Positions 38,932 to 51,438 of a stretch of 64,000 nucleotides of DNA are shown here, in pieces; the stretch's first letter is position 1; every line of letters begins with the position of its first letter. The position numbers and the translations under genes were made by a program. Source of the stretch: Lathyrus oleraceus. Lineage: Eukaryota; Streptophyta; Magnoliopsida; Fabales; Fabaceae. The notes under the pieces are model-generated. The model was not told the DNA's origin and did not search any database. It saw nothing but the letters and a program-made list of their open reading frames with translations. Where the stretch lies: NCBI RefSeq assembly GCF_024323335.1, contig NC_066581.1, positions 229,602,539 to 229,666,538 of the forward strand. The letters are read 5' to 3'.

Positions 38932-38976
38932 TTGTTCTTGTTTTCCCGCCGGTTTTTCGCGTGATGCGACAAAGGG

Positions 38977-39066
38977 ATCTTATACAAAAGATGATAGCTT
39001 CATTAACTCCTTCAAATCGGGATATTTGAAATTGTACTTCTTAGTGTTCCTTCGTCCACAATCCAT
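38977..39066 (-). pseudogene. Element C ORF1, N-terminal piece
   Basis: The ATG at 39066 opens about 30 codons (KKYNFKYPDLKELMKL visible) and includes an in-frame TAA just before the solo LTR. Without the LTR and one copy of AAGGG it continues in frame into the part ending at 34006. Confidence 0.75.
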
Positions 39067-39918
39067 GGTCTGAAAATATTTGCAAATAAGACCTCAGATC
39101 CTTAAAATTATTTTTTCGTATGATGAATGTTATGATGCGCATGAATGCATGAATACAACAATCACAAATAAGGGATCACACACAAGGCAAACAATCAAAG
39201 GTCAAGGGATGAATAAAGTCATTGTCAAGATCAATCATCCATTTTGGTGGATTATGGTTTTCACCTTATCAACACCTAAGTTCCATTGATATTGAAAAGA
39301 CTTGATTGGATCAACCAAGAATCAAGGGTTTGTTGTGAGTCACGAGCATGGAGACAGGTTAAGAACCATCCCAAAGGAGTGAACTAAGGATAAAAACCTG
39401 TAGATCATGTTCTAAAAAGTTCCCAGAGTCTTAATTCCATCTATCGGATATTACAGGTTAGGATGACTGACTTATCAACCCATAATATTCTTAAGAGAAA
39501 CTCGTCTGAGTGTAGTATCGCATAATAACTGTTATCAAGTCTACACTTGAACAGTCTCCACACTACGTCCTAAATAGGCCAAGATGGGTTAAATGTTCTA
39601 CGGTCCTCAGCTTCTCGGACCCCAAATCAGAGAAAGTAATGCCTAACCACAAATAACTTGTGTGACATCAATAACTCCAAAAGGGTCTCCACTGAGTAGA
39701 TGGGTCTCAAGCCAACTTGTTAAGGATTACTCCACATAAGTCGAACAAGACTATACCATCCTCCTATCTTAATTGCACTCAAGTTCGGGTTAGAACTTAT
39801 CTCACCACTCAGAGATCACCAAGCATAACAAGCAGATTATATCATACAAACATATATACATACATCAAGTATACAATTATATACTCATAAAAAGTAGGCT
39901 AAACCCACTGGAGACTAC
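39067..39918 (-). other. Element C leader (5' untranslated region)
   Basis: Non-coding. The stretch at about 39180-39380 is clearly homologous to 51800-52002 of element D, including TTTTGGTGGATTATGGTTT and AATCAAGGGTTTGTT. Confidence 0.75.
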
Positions 39919-39936
39919 TCCCCAACAGAGTCGCCA
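39919..39936 (-). other. Element C primer binding site (tRNA-Arg type)
   Basis: Minus strand TGGCGACTCTGTTGGGGA, nine bases from the LTR edge. Nearly the same site occurs in element B. From memory, a tRNA-Arg site of this form is reported for Ogre elements. Confidence 0.8.
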
Positions 39937-39945
39937 CTTAATTTC

Positions 39946-41792
39946 TGTAGCGGTAAATTCATGACTATCAAGCAATGGATAAGATAGACGTCAATAAAAC
40001 CAGAGTCGCCACCGCGCTTTTATTGTTTCCAAAGGAAAAAGGAAAAGTAAGAACAAAACCCAAGAGATAACAAGTTTTCAAATCAAAACTAATAAAATGC
40101 CAGAGATTACAGGTAAGGGGGTCGGTTACATAGAGGGAAGGTGTTAGCACCCAAAGTGTCATAGGTACTCCTAGGAAGCCCTTTTTTTGTGTGCATATGT
40201 GTTTTGGTATGAAATGATTTTTGCAATAAATAGAATGGGGGTATGAGAAAATAATTAATTAATTATATTTTTATGTTTGACAAGACCTTCGGACTTGTAC
40301 CTATGTACCAACATAAAATGAGGGATCAAAACCTTGTAGTTCATGGTATCAATTTCAAAGCGACTGAATTGCTTTTAACAAAATTTTAAGTTTAAGAAAG
40401 GCACAAAGGGCCTAAAAAGGTTTGAATGAGTGTTAGTTCTTTTTGGCTTTTGAAACTTTAAGTCAAGTATAGTTAAGTTTATTTACAAGCTTGTTTAAGA
40501 AAAATGGTTTGAAAATGCAATGGCATAAGGCCAAAGTTTCTAATTTGCAACATGGTCTAAGTTTTGAAGACAAACACAAGAAAAGAAGATTTTAAAAGGA
40601 GGGAGAGATTTTGAAATTAAAGAAGTGCAGAGGAGATGAAGAGACTAATCCTAAGCACAATTTTAAAAGTGTAGAGTAGAAAAGATCTGACCAATGGGCT
40701 GCAATCCAATAGACAAGAATGTCATATAGAAACCCAAATTTCTCTTGGAATTTAGAATCAAGCAATATCAATACACAAATAGCAATATGAAGAGCAAGGC
40801 ATCAAATAAATATATCCACATCCAACCTTAGCAACTCCATGATCTTCTTTATAACTTCCCATGTATTAGAGGACTTCAAAGATGGCATAAGACATAGGTT
40901 CAAAATAACATATTCAATATGATCATGTTGTAGATGAACTCAAATGGATCTTAAACATTGTATCAGATGAGTGTTCACTTCACAAGCACTTGGTTTCATG
41001 AAAGTTGGCATTGTCCAAGTCCTTTGCATAGGGAGTGTTGCCTAAATTCTAAGTCCAATAGTCTCAGATCAAACCAACAGTCCACACAAGATGTTTTTTT
41101 TTAGGGTTTTTGTTCTTATTATGTACATTAAGGTCAAAAGACCATACAAACAACCAAGTATATACAAACACAATATATCACAAAATATGGCCCAAGTGGG
41201 CAAAGTGAAAATGACATTAAAGTAAACAAATTGAATGGTATGAATAATGGCAAATGAATAAAGCTTAAAAATTAAAGTGCATAAAGGTAAATTACTTGAA
41301 ATTAAATGTTAGTGGTTAGTTGATTAGAAGTTAGTATTACTTTTGCTTTGTTTTATTTAAGTCATTCTTTGGAGAACACTCAACCCACTGATCACAAGCA
41401 TGGATCCTTGAACCAAGACATCTTCCAAAGGAAGGAAAAAAGGCCAAGTTTCCACATAATACCATGAAAGAGGGGAGACTTACAATCTCACTTACTAGAA
41501 TGCTATGCCTTTTTGTGTCATAAATTTAGTGCTATGTTAAGCAATCGTAATTGGACTTATGTAGAAGTCACAACTATTTGAGGTTGGGCAATAGAATTTT
41601 GGTGTCAATGTATGTTATAGACATAGTATGATAAACTATGCTCATGAAACATACCACATACATAAAGATTATGCAAAGTGGTGGACCTAATCTCATCCAT
41701 ACTCATGTTGATTTTGCAATCAACTAGCCTTTGGATATAGAGATATCATAGGTCCATAAAATGAATGAATAAAGAAGGGGATTTATCATATG
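39946..41792 (-). repeat. Element C 5' LTR, inner part
   Basis: Begins TGTAGCGGTAAATTC beside the primer binding site. It shares the U5 block (GTCGCCACCG and AGGGAAGGTRTTAGCACCC in plus orientation) with the LTR of element D. It is cut at 41793 by element D; the rest should lie beyond the window. Confidence 0.7.
40000..40011 (-). other. Primer-binding-site-like sequence inside LTR C
   Basis: Minus strand TGGCGACTCTGG, about 65 bases inside the LTR end. Confidence 0.6.
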
Positions 41793-41866
41793 TGTAGCGG
41801 GGTATTCGTTACTGTCGCAACCTGAAAAATACAGTGTGCGAAAAAACAACCTGCGAAAGAAAATGA

Positions 41867-41880
41867 CAGAAGAGTCGCCA
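41867..41880 (-). other. Primer-binding-site-like sequence inside LTR D
   Basis: Minus strand TGGCGACTCTTCTG, 74 bases inside the LTR end. Confidence 0.6.
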
Positions 41881-43225
41881 CCGTGCGTTATTTATCCCAA
41901 AGGAGGGAAAGGAAACGCTAGAAGTAAAGCTGAAAAGAGGAAAGGAAAAGACAAGGTCTCGCAACCAAATCTTGGGTTCAGGAGTCGGTTATGCGAAGGG
42001 AAGGTATTAGCACCCCTACGCATCCGTAGTACTCTACGGGATCCACTTTTGTAGTTCTTGTCTAAAGGGTGTGAGTTTATCTTACGCTGTTTACTAAAAA
42101 AGGGGTTAAATGAAAATGACTCGCGCGGATGTCGCATCCACTGCATACGTATCTCATATGAATATGAGAATCAGAGTCTTCGTAGCTCGGCTGACCTATG
42201 AGTTGGGGGGGTGTGTACTTGCTAAGATATCACGTCTTATGCCTACGTATCTCATCTGGAATGAGAATCAGAGCAAGCCGTAGTTCGGCTAACTACGGGG
42301 TTATGGATTGGGTTTTGGACGAACGACGTTACTACACAATCTACCGGATGCTCGACCTTTGGAGACTTACTCGCCTGTAGTAGAAGGAGTTAACGTGTTC
42401 TTAGGAGAAGAAAAATGAATGAGTTGGTAGGGTTAGGGATGCTCATGCAAAAAGAGTCCTGGACAAAGGAACCTGCATAAAGTAAACGCAAAACATTGCC
42501 TCCTATCGAGGTCTTCCAGCTAGGAAAGCAGTAAAATGCGGGAAAAATGTAAAAGTACCACACGGATGAAGATCCGGGGTAACAACAATTAAAGGAATGA
42601 TAAACCCTGAGATCCTTCCAAGCTAACATCATCAAAGAAAGTGGTTCAGTACAGGTAATCGGAATGAACCTCCAGGGGGTATCCCACAAATAAAGTGAAA
42701 CACTAGGCAAACTATCTCTGCAAGAGTCATATGAGCCCTCACAAAACAAAACTCAACAAACAGGTTAGAGAAACAAAATAGGGTAACCAAGAGTTGCCCC
42801 CAAATCAAAATGTAACCACATGAATCATGCCCTTTCAATTCACAAAAAGCTCACAAAAAGCAACCAAGGGTAGGAGGCCTAAACCTCATGTCAAACACAT
42901 GCATCAAAAGGGTATCAAATTCACCCATAATACCTCATACATTTAGAGCATTCAAATTAAAGGCATAAAGATGATGAATATAGGGCAAACCTGATTGGAG
43001 AGATCAATGAAATTGAATGGCACGGTTGGGTTTGCAAAGCAATCTGAGGGTTTATATGAGAGAGAATTGGTTCTTTGCCAATGAGTTCCCTTCAGTCTCT
43101 GGAGGTTGCTCTGAACTCTGTTAGCTCTTCTCTCACTATCTTTTTCCCCAGGGCTCTTCTCTCACTATCTTTTTCCCAGACAGGGTAATAGGAATAGAAT
43201 GAATATTTGTTTCACTGAAACTCTG

Positions 43226-43233
43226 AATTTATA
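43226..43233 (-). promoter_or_regulatory. TATA box in LTR D
   Basis: Minus strand TATAAATT, about 450 bases from the U3 start. Confidence 0.5.
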
Positions 43234-43683
43234 ACCTGATTTTCGTGGACCTGTGGGCTCAAATGAGAGAGGTCCAAGTCCAAGATTTTTTATTTTATTT
43301 CTTTATTTATTTTTATTTATTTTATTATTATTATTATTTTTTTTCATTTTCCGTTTTTTTTTTAATTTTTTAATTTTTTTTTCAAAACACGTGGGCTTCG
43401 CCTAGCGAGCATGACAGCTCATGAACATACCTTTGCTCCTTCAAGATTAACGTTTTGACTGACGAATAGACCCCTGTTGGAAGTAACTCAAGTCTTTCCC
43501 TTGTGTTGACTGATCATCTAAATAGAGCCCACAAAGTGTCCTGGATGATGATCAAGCTTCTTGGATCCGATTCCGATTGCCATGATGAAATGAAAATGCT
43601 AAATGACCTAAAAATGAATGCATGCATGAGGTGTAAAGCGTATGCTTCCAGGAAAAATGAAGGGTAAATTTTGGGGTATTACA

Positions 43684-46102
43684 GTTGCCCCTATTGAATC
43701 AATTGGAGACCTGGAAAGAAGATAGCAGCGGCTTTCGTGCTTTCGAGGTATCAAGGGATTGAATACAATAAAAGCCCGAAAATTTGCACTGAAGTGAAGT
43801 GAAGTAACAATGCCTGTCAGAATCGGCAAAGAGGTGGTCTTGAAAGAAGAATCCGTCTGGTACGGTGAGAGTCAGTCTGAATATCGAAAAAGAATGTTAA
43901 CCTGGATACCAAAATAAATGGTAACACAGAAATAACCATGGCCTGAATGCCGCTCATCAGTCTGAATACCGAAAATGACTTCGATCTGAACATCAGGAGA
44001 TATGAGATTATTAATATCGGTCTGAACACCGAGAGGCTGGCCTGAATGCCACAAGTTGCGTCGACCTGAACGTCGGAAACTTCTTCGATCTGAACATCGG
44101 AAAACTGGCCTGAACGCCACAAGTTGCATCGACCTGAATGTCGGAAACTTCTTTGATCTGAACATTGGAAAACTGGCCTGAACGCCACAAGTTGCATCGA
44201 CTTGAACGTCGGAAACTTCTTCGATATGAACATCGGAAAACTGGCATGAACGCCACAAGTTGCATCGACCTGAACGTCGGAAACTTCTTCGATCTGAACA
44301 TCGGAAAATTGGCCTGAACGCCACAAGTTGCATCGACCTGAACGTCGAAAACTTCTTCGATCTGAACATCGGAAAATTGGCTTGAACGCCACAAGTTGCA
44401 TCAACCTGAACGTCGGAAACTTCTTCGATCTGAACATTGGAAAATTGGCCTGAATGCCACAAGTTGCATCGACCTGAACGTCGGAAACTTCTTCGATCTG
44501 AACATCGGAAAATTGGCCTGAACGCCACTTCGGTCTGAATACCGGAAACTTCATGCCTGTCAGCATCGACAGAAATAGGGAACGATAATAGAGGCGGCGC
44601 ATGGGCCAATGACACTTGCTGGGGATAACAAAGGTAAGTCATGAACAATCTTCAGTCTGAGTACTGGAAATAACTTCTGGCTTATCACTTGGGATACCGA
44701 GAATGTTTTATGCTTACATGCGTATGTTTGAATTTTTCAATGGCGTAATGCTCCATAAAAATGGAAATGCTACGCGATTTGGGAGGATGCAATGCAATAT
44801 GATTCTACATGCAGGGATGCGAAATGCTGGGTAGAATGCCAAGCTGAGGCAAGGGGATATGTTGGGGAAATGATCACCATCTTCTGGACTCTGGCAAGGC
44901 TGCCGGAGATGCACAGCGCAAAGAATTATGTGGGGAAATGACCCGCCATACGGTGTTCTAGCAATGACGAAATACCGAGATTCTGACTGGGGAGAGAACG
45001 ACACTGAAAATCTGCTGTTGGGGAAAGCGACAGTGGTTCTGGAAACCATAATCTGCGAGAGAGACGGCTTAGCAGGGGAAGCGAACACCGATACGGTACC
45101 GAGATTCTGCTTCAAGGAAAGAGACCGTGGATCTGGCATTGGGATTATCGATCTGGCATCGAACTCTAAGGAGCAGCCGCTTCTACTGGGAAGATACAGT
45201 CTGGCACTGTCAACTCCGTTGGGGGTATATAGTCTGACACTGTCAACTCTACTGGGGAGTGTATAATCTGAAACCACCGCTTGGGGGAAGGTACAGTGGC
45301 GAGAACCTGCTGGGGATTGAAGAATCCAACGCTCTGATCAGCTCTGCAGGGATAAGATACCGAATTCGTCTATTGGCGGAAAACATTCACGATCATCTGT
45401 AGGGGATTTTAAGGAAATGCCCCGAGGGTACCTGTTCTGAATAGACGATCCAAAGCACTTAAAATTTACAGCAATTTTAAATGTTTATTAAGCATGTACC
45501 TGTAAAGCTCTTATGTGTCATGATGCAATGTTTATCAAAAATTCGGACGTCATTCTTGCAAACAAAACAGTAAAATGAAAATGAAAACAGAGATATACTG
45601 AATAACATGATTTTATTGATTGAACGGCCTCTGAATAGGCATTTACATCAAGAAGCAATCCCTAGAAAGAGGTAATCGCACAAAAGATAAAAACAGACAT
45701 TAATCTAATGGCAATGTGAAATGGATTTCTATTGGGTTCCAATTCTGCTATGACTTGCTCGTCTTCAAGATCCTCCAGATGATCAGCTTTCTGAAAGAGT
45801 GATTGGACTATTTCCTATCCTTCAAAAGTTTCCAGTCATTGACACGAGATGAGATTCAGAACTACTCAGAACGCAGTCATTCACTTAATCCCTAACTTTT
45901 GCCTGGATCGCCCTTTTTGGGTTTTCAATCCACCGGGATACCCGTTTTTGCCTAAGTTGCCTTTTCAGGTTTTCAACTTACCGGGTGTACAATCTTTTCA
46001 CTTTTAATCCCTAATTTTTGCCCGAACCTTTTTCATTTTCTTGGTTCGCCGGGATGCCCATTTTTGCCTGGACTACTCTTTTTATTGTCCAGCGGGTCTA
46101 TT
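43684..46102 (-). other. Element D post-pol region
   Basis: About 2.4 kb of non-coding sequence between pol and the 3' LTR. It includes the 68-bp array (44038-44557), a strongly diverged GGGGA-rich repeat zone (44850-45410), and module repeats just after pol (45900-46095). Long minus-strand ORFs here come from the stop-free repeat. Confidence 0.8.
44038..44557 (-). repeat. 68-bp satellite array in element D
   Basis: Units begin (TGGC.TGAA) at 44038, 44106, 44174, 44242, 44310, 44378, 44446 and a partial at 44514: seven full units with a constant 68-bp period. Each unit splits into three related parts, each starting at CTGAAC. Similarity continues weakly from 43870. Confidence 0.95.
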
Positions 46103-49100
46103 TCATGCGAAGTATTTTTTAACTGCGTCTGAGTTCACCGGGGAAGTGAAGTTTTCACCATCCATCGTTGCAAGCATTAAGGCCCCACCATCAAAAACCT
46201 TGGTGACAATATACGGTCCATCATAGTTAGGAGTCCACTTGCCCCTGTGATCTGTCTGAGGAGGAAGGATCCTTTTCAACACTAAATCTCCGACCCGGAA
46301 GCATCGATGACGCACTTTCTGATCAAAGGCTCTCTTCATCCGACTTTGATACAACTGCCCATGACAAATGGCTGCCATTCGCTTCTCTTCGATAAGACTC
46401 AACTCATTGAACCTTGTCCGAATCCATTCAGCTTCGTCTAACTTGACATCCAACAAGACTCTTAGAGAAGGAATCTCCATTTCAACAGGTAGGACTGCTT
46501 CCATACCATACACAAGGGAGTAAGGGGTTGCCCCGGTCGATGTACGTACTGAAGTACAGTACCCATGCAAGGCGAAGGGTAGCATCTCATGCCAATCTCT
46601 GTACGTAACGACCATCTTCTGCACAATCTTCTTTATGTTCTTATTTGCCGCCTCAACAACGCCATTCATCTTAGGGCGGTAAGGGGAAGAATTGTGATGC
46701 TGAATGTTGAAGTTCTGGCACAACTCCTTCATCATTTTATTGTTGAGATTAGAACCATTATCAGTAATGATTCTTTCGGGAATCCCCTAGCGTTAAATGA
46801 TTTCTTTCTTGATGAATCGGGCAACCACATGTCTGGTGACCTTCGCAAATGACACTGCTTCGACCCACTTGGTGAAATAGTCGATGGCAACAAGGATGAA
46901 GCGATGCCCATTAGAGGCAGTCGGCTCAATCTTTGCAATCATATCGATGCCTCACATAGCGAAAGGCCATGGCGAAGACATAACATTCAAAGGATTCGGC
47001 GGCACATGCACTTTATCAGCATAAATCTGGAATTTATGGCACTTCCGAGCATATTTGAAACAATCAGATTCCATGGTCATCCAGTAATAACCTGCTCTCA
47101 ACAATTTCTTAGCCATTGCATGTCCGCCGGCATGAGTACCGAAGGAGCCTTCATGAACTTCCTGCATTAACATGTCTGCTTCGTGTCTGTCCATGCATCT
47201 GAGCAAAACCATGTTGAAGTTCCTCTTATACAGAACATCGTCTTTGTTCAAGAAGAAAGTGCCTGCCAATCTTCTCAAAGTCTTTCTATCATTGTTGGAT
47301 GCCCCTGCAGGGTACTCTTGATTCTTTAGAAAGCACTTGATGTCGTGATACCAGGGCTTGTCATCAACTACCAGTTCATCAACAAACACATATGCGGCCC
47401 TATCAAGGCGCCTCACGTCTATCTTGGGAGCATGGTTCCAACGGATCACCGTGATCATGGAGGATAGAGTAGCAAGAGCATCTGCCATCTGGTTCTCATC
47501 ACGAGGTATATCGTACAGCTTTACTGTTGTGAAGAAAGTCAACAGTCTTCTCGTGTAATCTCTGTAGAGGACCAGAGTAGGCTGGAGAGTGTTCCAATCA
47601 CCATTCACTTGATTGATTACCAGAGCTGAATCTCCGAAGATGTCCAAAGTCTTGATTCTCAAATCAATGGCTTGCTCAATACCCAAGATACATGCTTCAT
47701 ACTCAGCTTCATTATTGGTGCACTCGAAAGTCAGACGAGCGGTGAAAGGCATGTGGGCACCTTTCGAAGTTGTAATGACAGCACCAATTCCACTTCCTCT
47801 GGCGTTGACGGCTCCATCAAACATTAAAGTCCACTTTTCGTCTGGATCAGGTCCCTCTTCAACAACTGGCTCTTCACAGTCTTTCATCTTGAGGAACATG
47901 ATGTCTTCATCTGGAAAATCAAACTTCATCGGCTCATAATCTTCAACCGGCTGTTGAGCAAGATAGTCTGACAGAATACTCCCCTTGATGGCTTTCTGGG
48001 AAGTATACTGGATGTCGTACTCTGTCAGTACCATTTGCCAACGAGCAACTCTTCCGGTGAGAGCTGGCTTCTCAAATATATACTTGACTGGATCCATTTT
48101 GGAGATCAGTAAGGTTGTGTGAGACAGCATGTATTGTCTCAATCGCTTAGCAGCCCATGCAAGTGCACAACATGTTTTTTTCAAGCATTGAGCATCTCGA
48201 CTCGCAATCAGTGAACTTCTTACTCAGGTAGTAGATGGCATGCTCTTTCCTACCTGCCTCGTCGTGTTGACCGAGAACACAACCCATGGAACTGTCTAGT
48301 ATTGTCAAATACATAATCAGCGGTCTCCCTGGGACCGGAGGCACAAGGATAGGAGGATTCTGTAAATACTCTTTTATCTTCTCGAACGCCCTTTGACAAT
48401 CATCATTCCATCTGATAGCCTGATCTTTTCTCAACAATTTGAATATCGGCTCACACGTGGCTATTAGGTGGGAGATGAATCTTGCAATGTAGTTCAACCT
48501 CCCTAAGAAACCACAGACTTGTTTTTCTGTTCTTGGCTCAGGCATTTCCTGTATCGCTTTTACTTTGTCAGGATCCACCTCAATCCCTTTTTCACTAACA
48601 ATAAAACCCAGCAGTTTCCCAGATCTCACCCCGAAAGTACACTTGTTCGGATTAAGCCTCAGCTTGAATTTCCTCAAACGCTCAAACAGTTTTTGCAAAT
48701 TCAACAAATGTTCTTCTTCTGTCTGAGATTTGGCAATTATATCGTCAACATAAACCTCGATTTCATGATGAATCATATCATGGAAAAGAGTCACCATAGC
48801 TCGTTGATATGTTGCTCCGGCGTTTTTCAGACCAAACGACATCACCTTGTAGCAGAAGGTGCCCCATGGGGTTATGAATGTTGTCTTCTCCATGTCTTCT
48901 GGTGCCATCTTAATTTGATTATAGCCAGAAAAGCCATCCATGAAGGAGAATACCGAGAACTGAGCCGTGTTATCTACCAAAACGTCAATGTGAGGTAAGG
49001 GGAAATCATCTTTAGGACTAGCCCTGTTCAGATCCTGGTAGTTAACACACATCCGTACCTTTCCATCCTTCTTAGGTACCGGAACGATATTTGAAACCCA

Positions 49101-49578
49101 TGGCGGATAATTTGTGACTGCTAGAAACCCTGCATCCAACTATTTTTGCACTTCTTCCTTTATCTTGACAGCCATATCTGGTCTTGTTCTTCTGAGCTTC
49201 TGCTTGACCGGAGGACAACCTCCTTTGAGCGGCAAGCGATGTACCACGATGTCTGTGTCAAGCCCTGGCATGTCTTGATAAGACCAAGCGAAGATGTTAA
49301 CATACTCTTGCAGCAATTCAATCAACCCCTTCTTCACATTGTCTTCCAAAGCAACCCCTATCTTGATTTATCTCTTGGCGTCCTCGGTGCCGAGATTAAT
49401 CACTTCAACAGACTCTTGATGTGGTTGAATGACCCTTTCCTCTTGTTTTAATAACCTGGTAAGTTCTTCAGGGAGTTCACAGTCTTCATCACCCTCTTCT
49501 TCAGCTTGAAAGATTGGATTTTCAAAGTCGAAGCGAGCCATAGCAGAACCGTTATCAATAGGATCCGGTGATGTGCAT
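46103..49578 (-). pseudogene. Element D pol: RT, two RNase H domains, integrase (broken)
   Basis: The exon begins at 49578 after the intron; MARFDFENPIFQ follows. RT has KKDGKVRMCVNYQDLN and YVDD in EVYVDDIIAKS. The archaeal-type RNase H has acids in LMFDGAVN, NEAEYEA, FGDSALV and DENQMADAL. Integrase keeps ITDNGSN and NGVVEAANK and ends with a DLVLKRILP segment and the stop at 46103. Breaks: stops at 49365 and 49140, a +1 frameshift near 48175 in a run of seven A (six expected), a TGG-to-TGA change at 46949, and two stops near 46785-46795. In size and order it matches element C pol. Confidence 0.9.
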
Positions 49579-49820
49579 CTGTATGAGTGATGGTATGTGC
49601 TTATGAGTGTGAGAAAAAAGTGGAAACTAAACAAAACATTGCCATTTTTTTTGAAAAACTGCAAAAATAGAAAGATAGGGAACGAAATATTTGAATCCAA
49701 AAAGACGTCCTTTATTTATGATAAAAAATGCAAGTGTCACATAGATGAGCCCTACAATGAGTCATTACGCCCTGGCGGAACGTAAGACTTGGATATGCAT
49801 GAATAAACAAAGAAAATTAC
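49579..49820 (-). other. Element D gag/pol intron
   Basis: Donor GAGGA|GTAATTTTC, acceptor CTCATACAG|ATGCAC. Removing 242 bases joins the frames in phase 2. The gag stop TAA overlaps the donor. Confidence 0.8.
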
Positions 49821-51438
49821 TCCTCCAGACAAGTGGCTTGGACAATCTCCTCAGAAGACCAATTGTTGAGAACTTCACCCGGGATCCTCGGACGCACCCA
49901 ATTATCGATGTCGCAATCACTATCCCCATCTTCATTGTTGACCACAGAGACTAATCTGACTTCTCCTTCAACCATGTTAACGTTGGCTCCACCATGTTAG
50001 GGCATGGGATTGTTGACGACATTAGGAGTTGGTGCAAAGTTAACGGCCTTTGAATCAATGAGGTCCTGAACTACGTGCTTAAAAGCTTTGCAGTTCTCAA
50101 TATTGTGGCCAGGTGCCCTAGAGTGGAAGCTACACCTATCGTTGGCGTCATAACCCATCAGAAGCCTACCGACGGGAGGAGCCAGAGTGCGCAACTGCAC
50201 AAGTTGTAGTTGTTGAAGACTAGAAAGCAACTGAGTGTACGACATTGGAAGGGTGTCAAAACGCCGGTCCATCGTCCTTGGCCTCGGTTGATAGGCGGGT
50301 TTGTTACCCGGTTGTTGTGGTTGGTACTGAGCTGGTTGACGATGTGGTTGTTGTTGTTGTAGTGGTGCTGCAGTTGGAATGGTCACAGCCGCAACATACA
50401 GTTGCTGATGATAGTTCTGAAAGTTATTCCTCCGGTTATCCCTGTTCTGATAAGAAGATATGGCACTTGCATCCCCTTCTCTCCTCTTCTGTCCCTGAAT
50501 GAACGGCTTCTTCACCCCTGATGAGGATCCATCTCCATTCTGGGTCTTGTATGTCCTCAGGTAATTCTCCACCCTCTCTCTGGTAGAGACTACATCAGCA
50601 AAATTGGAGGCATTGCAACCCACTAGGCACTCCAAATAAGGTCCTGGCAGAGTGTTCATGAACATGTTAGCCATTTCCTTCTCCAACATAGGAGGTTGAA
50701 CACGGGAAGCTGTTTCTCTCCAGCGTTGAGCGTATTCTCTGAAGCACTCATTGCTTTTAAGAGACAGATTTTGAAGTTGAGTTCTGTCCGGAGCCATGTC
50801 TGCATTATACTGATACTGCTTCACGAAAGCCTCAGCCAAATCCCTCCAGCAACGGATGTGGGCTCTGTCCAGCCTCATATACCATTCTAGGGATGCCCCA
50901 GCTAGGTTGTCCTGGAAAAAGTACATAAGCAACTTTTCGTCATCGAAGTATGCAACCATTTTACGGAAATAGGCTTGCACATGGGTCTTCGGGCAAGAGT
51001 TGCCATTGTATTTGTCAAATATCGGGACCTTGATTTCGATGGCACCCTCACGCCTGGAACCAATCCCAAGTCAGCAACGTCTACTCCCAGAGGATTCTGT
51101 CCTTCCACTGCCTTCAACCTCTCTTCCAATCTTCTAAACATGGGGTCCATACCATGATCCATACCAAAGTCTTCCTGAAGCAGGGGAAATTGATCATCCT
51201 GATCATCATGGACGGGTGGTTGACCGAAGGTGACATGTAGGATCGGGGTATGCCCTGGTCCATTGGGTCCGTTAGCCTCTCCAGCTGGAGGATCAGTCAC
51301 CGTCTCTGGTTGAGCAGGGGGATTCCTCTGTATCATCTGCCTGAGCTCTTGCTGTCCCTGAGCCATCCCTTGAACCACATCCATGAATTGGTTCATGCGG
51401 ATCTTCATCTCGGCGAACTCTGCCTGTAGGCTTTCCAT
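49821..51438 (-). pseudogene. Element D gag (no protease domain)
   Basis: The ATG at 51438 opens MESLQAEFAEMKIRMNQF, related to element B gag. Capsid motifs LMYFFQDNLAGASLEWY and AFVKQYQYNADMAP, and the knuckle variant CSFHSRAPGHNIENC (50090-50134), are present. A frameshift near 51045 and a TAA at 49994-49996 break it. After NNPMP the frame continues for about 55 codons straight into the gag-pro tail (NNWSSEEIVQATCLEE), which in element B lies some 560 codons further on. The cysteine linker and aspartic protease are therefore missing. Confidence 0.88.

Larger units (their letters stand above)
34007..38971 (+). mobile_element. Element A: solo Ogre LTR
   Basis: It starts TGTAGCACCTCAAATTTGC and ends CGTGATGCGACA, like the 5' LTR of element B (52003-56894). 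It has no internal region. Perfect 5-bp target duplications AAGGG flank it (34002-34006 and 38972-38976), so it is a full element reduced to one LTR by recombination. It sits inside ORF1 of element C in opposite orientation. It carries a 189-bp tandem duplication (34681-35058) absent from element B and four copies of a 33-bp hairpin repeat near 38035-38166. No coding function. Confidence 0.95.
41793..43683 (-). repeat. Element D 3' LTR
   Basis: 1891 bp, from TGTAGCGGGGTATT to GGGGTATTACA. A polypurine-like AATAGGGGCAAC precedes it on the minus strand (43684-43695), confirming the orientation. A minus-strand TATA box is at 43226-43233. A 29-bp direct repeat of GCTCTTCTCTCACTATC lies at 43124-43177, just downstream of the likely transcription start. 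Confidence 0.88.

Noticed and set aside
37912..39073. Chain of plus-strand ORFs in LTR A (and the matching ones at 55768-57068)
   Set aside because: They fall in non-coding LTR sequence, partly in hairpin repeats, and are not preserved in frame between LTRs A and B.
43817..44648. Three long overlapping minus-strand ORFs (up to 261 codons)
   Set aside because: They are the same 68-bp satellite unit read in three frames; the period is not a multiple of three and the unit happens to lack stops. No protein family resemblance.
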